From the NCBI GenBank assembly GCA_030636285.1, contig DAOVXE010000048.1, positions 1 through 6,234 on the forward strand: a stretch of DNA of 6,234 nucleotides, written 5' to 3'. Under the pieces are notes generated by a model. That model worked only from the letters and a program-made list of their open reading frames with translations. It searched no databases and had not been told where the DNA came from. The position numbers were made by a program, and so were the translations under genes. The number at the start of each line of letters is the position of its first letter. Positions within the stretch are counted from its first letter, which is position 1. Source of the DNA: Candidatus Falkowiibacteriota bacterium (lineage in GTDB: Bacteria; Patescibacteria; ABY1; BM507; UBA12075). This document shows positions 1 to 4,521 of the stretch, one piece after another.

Positions 1-2
1 AA

Positions 3-356
3 GCTTTGAAGATTGAGCCGGAGAAGGCAAATTTTAACGGTAATTACGCAAAATTACTTTTTGTTTTAGATCGAAATAATGAAGCAGAAAAATATTGGCA
101 AAAAGCTTTTGATAATTGTTATACAGAAAATGAGAAACCACTTTTTTTGGAACTTTATTTTTACCATTGTGCACACACTAAAGATGACGCAATTCGCAAA
201 GAATCTAAAATTGCAATTGAAAAACTTTTAAAAGAAAAAGTTACTTCACATGGGTGGGATTTAACAGACAATGTAAAAAAAGTTGAAGAAGATAACAAAC
301 ATCCTGACATTGAACAAGTAAAAAAGTTTGCCAAACAAATTTCTGAAAAAAAATAA
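3..356 (+). CDS. TPR-repeat protein, C-terminal part (5' end outside window)
   Basis: The reading frame is open from the window edge (codon at position 3) to TAA at 354-356, so this is the C-terminal 117 residues or so of a longer protein. The TTG at 6-8 is an internal Leu codon, since the frame continues upstream and the residues already fit a repeat. The first 35 residues match a tetratricopeptide repeat: an Ala-Leu-x-x-x-P start, then N-x-A-x-L-L, then N-x-E-A-E-x-Y-W-x-x-A-F. A helical stretch follows, and then a C-terminal segment with GWDLTDNV and HPDIEQVKKFAKQIS. That segment resembles the 'GWD-x-S/T-x-N-V...HP...LA-x-x-I' ending I know from many bacterial TPR proteins. TPRs bind other proteins; the partner cannot be read here. 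The gene is AT-rich (about 29% GC by my count over 1-360), clearly lower than ppsA. Terminator candidates follow immediately. Confidence 0.8.
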   Translation, partial: ALKIEPEKANFNGNYAKLLFVLDRNNEAEKYWQKAFDNCYTENEKPLFLELYFYHCAHTKDDAIRKESKIAIEKLLKEKVTSHGWDLTDNVKKVEEDNKHPDIEQVKKFAKQISEKK

Positions 357-393
357 GGAATTTTGGGTAAAGGGCACTCACCCCTTTAATTCC
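357..393 (+). other. Hairpin directly after the TPR gene stop
   Basis: The bases right after the stop codon form a bulged inverted repeat. GGAATT (357-362) pairs with AATTCC (388-393), and inside it TAAAGGG (368-374) pairs with CCCTTTA (382-388) around a 7-nt loop; the two stems share base 388, so one pair must give way. There is no T-run after it, so it is not a classical terminator. It may protect the mRNA 3' end ahead of the true terminator at 414-442. This is inference from base pairing only. Confidence 0.4.
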
Positions 394-413
394 CACCTAC
401 TCTTTGCCAAAAC

Positions 414-442
414 AAAAAAAGCCCTGGAAAACAGGGTTTTTT
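414..442. terminator. Bidirectional intrinsic terminator between TPR gene and tRNA-Leu
   Basis: CCCTG (422-426) and CAGGG (432-436) pair around a GAAAA loop. The stem is extended by the A-run before it (416-420) pairing with the T-run after it (438-442), with a G-T pair in between. On the plus strand the T-run 437-442 follows the stem and can end the TPR transcript. On the minus strand the A-run 414-420 reads as seven Ts and ends tRNA-Leu transcription, starting only a few bases past the tRNA 3' end. One hairpin thus serves two convergent units. Confidence 0.85.
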
Positions 443-447
443 GTTTG

Positions 448-529
448 TGCAGGTGGAGAGACTCGAACTCTCATGCCCGAAAGCACTTGGTCCTAAACCA
501 AGCGTGTATACCAATTTCACCACACCTGC
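448..529 (-). tRNA. tRNA-Leu, anticodon UAG
   Basis: Read on the minus strand, this 82-nt sequence folds into a complete class II tRNA. The 7-bp acceptor stem is perfect (523-529 with 449-455) and the discriminator A is at 448. The D-stem GTG/CAC encloses a loop with GG. The anticodon stem CTTGG/CCAAG encloses TTTAGGA (491-497), giving anticodon TAG (493-495), which decodes leucine CUN codons, CUA first. The long variable arm (TGC/GCA stem) is typical of tRNA-Leu, and the T-arm is GAGAG-TTCGAGT-CTCTC. CCA is not encoded (CAA follows the discriminator), so a CCA-adding enzyme must complete it. It is transcribed against the neighbouring genes and ends in the bidirectional terminator at 414-442. 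An exact copy of its first 24 nt sits 83 bp upstream. Confidence 0.97.
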
Positions 530-557
530 ATAATTTTAATTGTTTAAAGGCTAGCGT

Positions 558-590
558 GCTTGCCTTGCCATAGCTTCAGCGAAGGCAGGT
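558..590. repeat. Short palindromic spacer repeat (hairpin)
   Basis: TGCCTT (561-566) pairs with AAGGCA (582-587), extended outward to about 9 pairs with wobbles (558-566 with 582-590), with a 15-nt loop. The motif of GCCTT, GCTTCAGCGAAGG and GGCAGG resembles short GC-rich palindromes I have seen scattered in spacers of Parcubacteria-type genomes, but I cannot count copies from one window. It lies exactly between the tRNA-Leu gene and the duplicated tRNA 5' fragment and touches the fragment at 589-590, so it may be the inserted piece that separated them. Confidence 0.5.
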
Positions 591-612
591 ATACCAATTT
601 CACCACACCTGC
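589..612 (-). repeat. Duplicated 5' end of tRNA-Leu (24 nt, exact)
   Basis: Positions 589-612 are identical to 506-529, which on the minus strand are nucleotides 1-24 of tRNA-Leu: the 5' acceptor strand, the D-stem 5' strand, the D-loop and one more base. The identity stops sharply on both sides (505 versus 588 and 530 versus 613 differ). The offset is 83 bp, almost exactly one tRNA length. The rest of a second tRNA is absent, so this is a remnant or a partial duplication, not a working gene. The fragment closes on itself: ACCTGC at 607-612 pairs with GCAGGT at 585-590. The best minus-strand promoter lies just upstream of it, so the fragment is probably in the tRNA-Leu leader transcript. Confidence 0.85.
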
Positions 613-624
613 GCCACTTATTTA

Positions 625-653
625 TTTTTAGCTTAATTTTTCGTAATTGTCAA
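625..653 (-). promoter_or_regulatory. Candidate promoter for tRNA-Leu (minus strand)
   Basis: On the minus strand there is a perfect TTGACA (653 to 648), a 17-bp spacer, and TAAAAA (630 to 625), which matches four of six bases of TATAAT. The predicted start is near 617, a few bases before the duplicated tRNA 5' fragment and about 88 bp before the intact tRNA. No comparable pair of boxes is visible nearer to the tRNA. Confidence 0.5.
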
Positions 654-668
654 TTTTTATGGTATAAT
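640..668 (+). promoter_or_regulatory. Extended -10 promoter for the DUF4870-type gene
   Basis: TGGTATAAT at 660-668 is a consensus extended -10 element (TGnTATAAT). A weak -35, TTCGTA (640-645), lies 17 bp upstream; extended -10 promoters often need little -35. Transcription would start near 675 and give a leader of about 97 nt made largely of TACGAA words before the ATG at 772. The element interleaves with the minus-strand promoter: the TTGACA of that promoter lies inside this spacer. Confidence 0.6.
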
Positions 669-672
669 TAAT

Positions 673-760
673 TACGAAATACGAATTTATTACGAATGTA
701 CGAATACAAAAAAATTTTATTCGTGTATTTGTAAAATTCGTAGCTAATTCGTAATTCGTA
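673..760. repeat. TACGAA word array, direct then inverted
   Basis: TACGAA occurs four times in direct orientation (673, 680, 691, 699). It then occurs three times as its complement TTCGTA (737, 748, 755) plus once as TTCGTG (720). The array can fold: 687-697 pairs perfectly with 754-764 over 11 bp, and 699-708 pairs with 724-733 with one G-T pair. It fills the whole leader of the next gene. No ribosome binding site is visible before the ATG at 772. Confidence 0.7.
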
Positions 761-771
761 ATAATAATTTT

Positions 772-1131
772 ATGTCTGAAAAAAATCAATCAGAAGAAAC
801 AAAAAAGGAGTCAGCGTCTGAGGCCGATAACGGCAAAACAGCGGCTATTTTAGCTTATTTATTGATCGGGATTATTTGGTTTTTTGCCGATGAAAAACTA
901 AAGAAAAATGAATTTGCCAAATTCCATGTCAAGCAAGCCATTGTCTTGTTAATCATCAGTGTCAGCGGCGGCATAATTCTTGGCTTAATTCCGATTCTAG
1001 GCTGGATACTTTTGCCGTTTTTCAGCATTGCCTCTTTTGCTTTCTGCGTTCTTGGCATTATTAATGCCGCTCAGAACGAAAAAAAGGAATTGCCTTTTAT
1101 CGGTTCTTACGCGAAAAAACTTAATTTTTAG
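772..1131 (+). CDS. Tic20/DUF4870-type small membrane protein
   Basis: This 119-residue protein has a charged N-terminal tail (residues 1-22, rich in Glu, Lys and Ser). It then has a hydrophobic segment at about 24-39, a short basic loop with KKNEFAKFHVKQAI (44-57), and a long hydrophobic region at about 56-99 that can hold two membrane spans separated by GLIPILGW. The 'FHxKQA' motif after the first span and the terminal 'LPFIGSYAKKL' are the hallmarks of the DUF4870 (Tic20-like) family, whose bacterial members are small inner-membrane proteins of unknown function. Length is normal for the family. The ATG at 772 is the only Met before the first span; no Shine-Dalgarno precedes it. A consensus extended -10 at 660-668 drives it. 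The stop TAG (1129-1131) is the first part of the AGTAAACAG repeats in the spacer. No terminator separates it from ppsA, so co-transcription is possible. Confidence 0.85.
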   Translation: MSEKNQSEETKKESASEADNGKTAAILAYLLIGIIWFFADEKLKKNEFAKFHVKQAIVLLIISVSGGIILGLIPILGWILLPFFSIASFAFCVLGIINAAQNEKKELPFIGSYAKKLNF

Positions 1132-1200
1132 TAAACAGACGACAGTAAACAGTAAACAGGTGGCAGAAATTAATTACTGCCGTCTGTTTACTGTTTACTG
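1130..1200 (+). repeat. AGTAAACAG repeats forming a 24-pair hairpin
   Basis: AGTAAACAG occurs three times in direct orientation (1130, 1144, 1151) and its complement twice (1184, 1191). Positions 1143-1159 pair perfectly with 1184-1200 (17 bp). The stem continues inward through two G-T pairs and five more pairs (1162-1166 with 1177-1181), leaving a 10-nt AT loop at 1167-1176. A competing stem exists: 1130-1141 pairs perfectly with 1181-1192 over 12 bp. No T-run follows, so it does not look like an intrinsic terminator. It occupies nearly all of the 90-bp gap before ppsA and ends about 21 bases ahead of its start codon. Confidence 0.85.
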
Positions 1201-1221
1201 CTATCTATTATTTGTATATCT

Positions 1222-3618
1222 ATGAACAAACAACCATTTATCAAATTTTTTAAAGAAATTAATTATAAAGACGTTCCTATGGTCGGGGGCAAGAACGCGT
1301 CACTTGGCGAAATGTATACCAAGCTTACAAGCAAGGGCGTGCGCGTGCCTAATGGCTTTGCCACTACCGCTTACGCCTATGAGTTTTTTATGGATAAGTC
1401 CGGCCTTAAGAAAAAAATCAGGAAGATTCTTAGCGGTTTAAAGATCCATGATGTAAACGATTTAATGAAACGCGGTACAAAAGTCAGGAAAACAATCCTG
1501 GACGCGCCATTTCCCAAGGAGTTGGAGCAGGCGATAACGGAAGCGTACAATAAGCTTAGCAAAGAATATAAAGTTAAAACCGCTGATGTGGCGGTACGTT
1601 CTTCAGCCACAGCCGAGGACTTGCCGGACGCGTCTTTTGCCGGCCAGCAGGAAACCTATTTGAATATCAAAGGAGCTGAGCGCGTAGTGGAAGCGGTGCA
1701 TAAATGCATTGCTTCATTATTTACCAATCGGGCGATCAGTTACCGCGAAGGCAGGGGCTTTGATCATTTTAAGATCGCGTTATCGGCTGGAGTGCAAAAA
1801 ATGGCCAGAAGCGATTTGGCTTCGTCCGGGGTAATGTTTTCAATTGATACAGAGTCCGGATTCCAAAACGCGGTTTTAATCAATTCAATCTACGGTTTGG
1901 GCGAAAATATTGTCCAGGGCAAGGTTAATCCTGATGAGTTTTTTGTTTTTAAGCCAACCAAGGCGATCATTCATCGGCGCATCGGCAGGAAAAGGCTGCG
2001 TATGGTTTATAATAATGATCCAAAAAATCCGGTTAAAGACGTTAAAGTAAGTTTAGCTGACCAGCACAAGCCGTCAATCACTGATAAGCAAGTGGTTAAG
2101 CTGGCCGAATGGGCGATGATAATTGAAAAGCATTATAATGGCCCAATGGATATGGAATGGGCTTTGGACGGCCGGGATAATCAGCTTTATATTATCCAGG
2201 CCCGGCCCGAAACCGTACAAAGCCAGCGCGATGTTAACGTGATTGAAAGTTATAAACTGGAAAAGAAGGGTAAAATAATAATTAGCGGACAAAGCGTGGG
2301 CAACAAGATCGGCGCCGGAGTTGCTACACGGATAATGGATATTAAAGATATTGCCAAATTCAGGCCCGGCGAAGTTCTGGTAACTGACATGACCGACCCG
2401 GATTGGGAGCCGATCATGAAAATCGCCGGCGCAATCGCGACTGATAAAGGCGGCCGGACCTGCCACGCGGCCATAATCAGCCGCGAAATGGGTATTCCCT
2501 GCGTGGTTGGCACTAACACGGTCAGCCAACTGGTTAAAACCGGGCAGAAAATAACCGTGTCTTGCGCCGAAGGCGAGGTTGGTAATATTTATGAGAATGA
2601 ATTGCCGTTTAAAGTAACAAAAACTAATGTTAAGGGATTACAGAGACCAAAAATTAAGATCATGATGAACGTAGGCGAGCCGGATCGGGCTTTTGCCAGT
2701 TCTATGATTCCGAATGACGGGGTCGGCCTGGCCAGGCTTGAATTTGTGATCAATAATTATATCCAGGCGCACCCGCTGGCTCTGATTAATTATAATAAAA
2801 TTAAAGATAAGGCTGTAAAAAAGAAGATTGACGAAATCACTGTTGGCTACAAAGATAAAAAACAGTTTTTTATTGATAAATTAGCCGAGGGCGTGGGTAT
2901 GATCGCGGCCGCTTTTTATCCCAAGGATGTGATCATCCGACTTTCGGATTTTAAGACCAATGAATATGCCATGCTTTTGGGCGGCAAGGAGTATGAGCCA
3001 AAGGAGAGCAACCCAATGATCGGGTGGCGCGGCGCCAGCCGCTATTACTCGGATAAGTTCCGTCCGGCTTTTGATCTGGAATGCGAAGGACTTAAAAAAG
3101 TGCGCGATGAGATGGGTTTGAAAAACCTGAAAATTATGATTCCGTTTTGCCGCACCGTGGACGAGGGCAAGCGCGTTATGGGCATCATGGCCGAGCACGG
3201 GCTTAAGCGCGGCCAGAACGGTTTGGAAATATACGTCATGGCCGAAATTCCGGCTAATATTATTCTGGCGCATGAATTTGCCAAACACTTTGACGGTTTT
3301 TCTATCGGTTCAAACGACTTAACCCAGCTTACGCTCGGCATAGACAGGGATGCCGGCGGCACTCTGGACGTAGCCGGAGTCAGTAATGAAAAAAATGAAG
3401 CGGTTAAGACTTTGATCAAATACTTAATAGAAGTAGGAAAAGAAACCGGCACCAAGGTCGGCATTTGCGGCCAGGCGCCCAGCGACTTTCCGGATTTTGC
3501 CACCTTTTTGGTGGAATGCGGCATTGATTCAATCAGCTTGATCCCGGATACGGTAATCAAAACCACGGTCGCGGTTAATAAGAAAGAAGCGAGCATGAAG
3601 AAAGCGCATAACACGTAG
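1222..3618 (+). CDS. ppsA: Phosphoenolpyruvate synthase (pyruvate, water dikinase)
   Basis: The enzyme makes PEP from pyruvate, ATP and water, releasing AMP and phosphate; it acts in the cytoplasm in gluconeogenesis. At 798 residues it is full length for the family. The N-terminal ATP-grasp half shows VGGKNASLGEM (21-31, Lys24), VRSSATAEDLPDASFAGQQ (125-143, Arg126), SGVMFSID, YGLGENIVQG (224-233) and QARPET (326-331). The central swivelling domain has GGRTCHAAII (410-419), with His415 as the phosphorylated residue. The C-terminal PEP/pyruvate barrel shows GLARLEF (502-508), RLSDFKTNEY (573-582), NPMIGWRG (597-604), MAEIP (673-677), GSNDLTQ (696-702) and GICGQAPSD (747-755, Cys749 the expected acid/base). 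No expected catalytic residue is missing. The ATG at 1222 gives a normal N-terminus, though without a clear ribosome binding site. A hairpin precedes it and a strong terminator follows. In lineages lacking pyruvate kinase the reaction might run towards pyruvate; that is inference. Confidence 0.97.
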   Translation: MNKQPFIKFFKEINYKDVPMVGGKNASLGEMYTKLTSKGVRVPNGFATTAYAYEFFMDKSGLKKKIRKILSGLKIHDVNDLMKRGTKVRKTILDAPFPKELEQAITEAYNKLSKEYKVKTADVAVRSSATAEDLPDASFAGQQETYLNIKGAERVVEAVHKCIASLFTNRAISYREGRGFDHFKIALSAGVQKMARSDLASSGVMFSIDTESGFQNAVLINSIYGLGENIVQGKVNPDEFFVFKPTKAIIHRRIGRKRLRMVYNNDPKNPVKDVKVSLADQHKPSITDKQVVKLAEWAMIIEKHYNGPMDMEWALDGRDNQLYIIQARPETVQSQRDVNVIESYKLEKKGKIIISGQSVGNKIGAGVATRIMDIKDIAKFRPGEVLVTDMTDPDWEPIMKIAGAIATDKGGRTCHAAIISREMGIPCVVGTNTVSQLVKTGQKITVSCAEGEVGNIYENELPFKVTKTNVKGLQRPKIKIMMNVGEPDRAFASSMIPNDGVGLARLEFVINNYIQAHPLALINYNKIKDKAVKKKIDEITVGYKDKKQFFIDKLAEGVGMIAAAFYPKDVIIRLSDFKTNEYAMLLGGKEYEPKESNPMIGWRGASRYYSDKFRPAFDLECEGLKKVRDEMGLKNLKIMIPFCRTVDEGKRVMGIMAEHGLKRGQNGLEIYVMAEIPANIILAHEFAKHFDGFSIGSNDLTQLTLGIDRDAGGTLDVAGVSNEKNEAVKTLIKYLIEVGKETGTKVGICGQAPSDFPDFATFLVECGIDSISLIPDTVIKTTVAVNKKEASMKKAHNT

Positions 3619-3645
3619 CGCACAACACATAACATATAACACGTA
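3608..3645 (+). repeat. ATAACACGTA direct repeats across the ppsA stop
   Basis: ATAACACGTA at 3608-3617 recurs exactly at 3636-3645, with related ACA/CATAAC words between and after (3621-3650). The TAG stop of ppsA (3616-3618) ends the first copy, so the last codons (His-Asn-Thr) are written in repeat sequence. The tract stops at the terminator hairpin. Confidence 0.6.
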
Positions 3646-3653
3646 ACATACAA

Positions 3654-3689
3654 AAAAACGGGTCAATTTATTTGACCCGTTTTTATTTT
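3654..3689 (+). terminator. Intrinsic terminator after ppsA
   Basis: CGGGTCAA (3659-3666) pairs with TTGACCCG (3672-3679) around a TTTAT loop. Flanking A and T runs extend the stem to 13 bp (3654-3658 with 3680-3684). The T-rich tail 3680-3689 completes a classical terminator. The A-run on the other side would let it work on the minus strand too, but no minus-strand gene is seen there. Confidence 0.92.
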
Positions 3690-3784
3690 CTTTGCTTGCC
3701 CTTGATTTTTTCTTTAATTTGCGCTAATGTCTATTAAATAATAATGTTTGATATTTTTTAGCTTAATAATAACTTAGACAGGAA

Positions 3785-3791
3785 AAGGAGG
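3785..3791 (+). promoter_or_regulatory. Strong Shine-Dalgarno site
   Basis: AAGGAGG lies 6 nt before the ATG at 3798, an ideal site that fixes this start rather than the Met eight codons in. It stands out because none of the other complete genes in the window has a recognisable site. I see no convincing promoter in 3690-3784; TTGCGC (3719) and TTGATA (3748) lack good -10 partners. Confidence 0.85.
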
Positions 3792-3797
3792 TTTAAA

Positions 3798-4364
3798 ATG
3801 GGTTCTTCACAATTAATAATGGATTATTCACTAATAATATTGACTATTGTCGGTCTGCAGAGTGTGTTAGTAGTTATTTTGTTTATCTGGTTTATGATTT
3901 ACAAAAATAAATATAACAAATTAACAGAAGATTTACAGAATAGTAACGAAAAAATTAGGTCTGAATTTCGGACAGCCTACCATATTTTTGGTCAAAATAT
4001 TATTAGGCGTATCATAAATTTGATTGACGCGGAAAAAGATTTAAATCCGCAGTCAAAAGGCAGAATTTATGAACTATTACAGACCCCTGGTGTTAAATTT
4101 GCCAGGATTGAAAACCGGATAAAAGAATTACTGAAAGATAAAAAAGAAGACACGCCGGTTATCAAATTTATTAACGAAGCCAGAGATTTATTATCCGAGG
4201 CAGAAAAATTATTAAGCACTTCAGGGCCATTTCCGATTTTATCAGTTGAAAATATAGAGCATGCAGAGAGATTAAAACGGCAAATGGAAGAACTGCCGGC
4301 CGAGTATAAATCAGCATTATATTCTACTGATATTGAGGGCACAAAAAGTGAGCCGCAAGCATAA
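3798..4364 (+). CDS. Unrecognised single-span membrane protein with helical cytoplasmic domain
   Basis: I do not recognise this 188-residue protein. One strongly hydrophobic segment lies at about residues 11-35, followed by a basic, Tyr/Lys-rich stretch (YKNKYNK, 35-41). This suggests an N-out, C-in topology with about 150 residues in the cytoplasm. The soluble part is charged and mostly helix-forming. Residues 41-82 could be coiled coil (LTEDLQNSNEKIRSEF...IIRRIINLIDAEKDL). Two more helical stretches (about 103-140 and 151-166) are split by a SGPFPILS turn at 142-149. The end is acidic and polar. There are no Cys or visible catalytic motifs, so a structural, scaffolding or signalling role is more likely than an enzyme; that is inference. 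The start is fixed by an ideal AAGGAGG site. Own terminator downstream; it appears to be a single-gene unit. Base composition is AT-rich, closer to the TPR gene than to ppsA. Confidence 0.85.
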   Translation: MGSSQLIMDYSLIILTIVGLQSVLVVILFIWFMIYKNKYNKLTEDLQNSNEKIRSEFRTAYHIFGQNIIRRIINLIDAEKDLNPQSKGRIYELLQTPGVKFARIENRIKELLKDKKEDTPVIKFINEARDLLSEAEKLLSTSGPFPILSVENIEHAERLKRQMEELPAEYKSALYSTDIEGTKSEPQA

Positions 4365-4401
4365 AATAATTGCGGCTAGTTCATTATAAATTCAATCATA
4401 T

Positions 4402-4440
4402 AACCTCCAGGCAACTATCAAAGATGCCCGGAGGTTTTTT
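4402..4440 (+). terminator. Intrinsic terminator after the membrane-protein gene
   Basis: Positions 4402-4413 pair with 4425-4436 (AACCTCC/GGAGGTT outer, GGCA/TGCC inner, one A-C mismatch) around an 11-nt loop. A run of six Ts (4435-4440) follows. Strong GC stem plus T-run makes this a classical intrinsic terminator; it lies 37 bp after the stop codon. Confidence 0.92.
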
Positions 4441-4451
4441 ATTGCTTGATT

Positions 4452-4480
4452 TTTTAAGATGTACTATAATGTAATTACAC
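4452..4480 (+). promoter_or_regulatory. Candidate promoter for the secreted protein gene
   Basis: A perfect TATAAT lies at 4475-4480. The -35 at 17-bp spacing is weak (TTTTAA, 4452-4457); a better TTGATT at 4446-4451 is 23 bp away, too far. Transcription would start near 4487 and give a leader of about 35 nt without a clear ribosome binding site. It sits directly behind the preceding terminator, as expected for an independent unit. Confidence 0.5.
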
Positions 4481-4521
4481 AATAAGTCTATTGGATAATT
4501 AATAAAATAAGTATTAAAAAC

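Noticed and set aside
6..8. TTG as the true start of the TPR gene
   Set aside because: The frame is open to the window edge and the residues before and after already fit a TPR helix, so the start lies upstream of the window.
328..573. 81-codon plus-strand reading frame
   Set aside because: It runs through the bidirectional terminator and antisense to the whole tRNA-Leu gene, so it is a chance frame over RNA sequence.
558..612. CRISPR-like repeat or riboswitch near the tRNA
   Set aside because: Only two copies of the 24-bp unit exist, one of them inside a tRNA gene, and no known riboswitch core is visible. A tRNA fragment plus hairpin repeat explains it.
647..652. TTGTCA as the -35 of the plus-strand promoter
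   Set aside because: It is only 10 bp from TATAAT (663-668), too close for a normal promoter; the same bases read better as TTGACA on the minus strand.
1184..1211. Promoter just ahead of ppsA (TATTAT at 1206-1211)
   Set aside because: There is no acceptable -35 at the right distance and the region is the arm of a large hairpin; it would also give an almost leaderless mRNA. Not excluded, but unsupported.
1028..1225. 65-codon plus-strand frame overlapping the DUF4870 gene end and the hairpin
   Set aside because: Its C-terminal half is a translation of the AGTAAACAG repeats and its N-terminal half is out of frame within a recognised gene.
2074..2529. Long minus-strand open frames opposite ppsA (also 2881-3288 and 3045-3653)
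   Set aside because: They are shadows of the complete, motif-rich ppsA gene; their translations show no family features and they have no promoter or binding site of their own.
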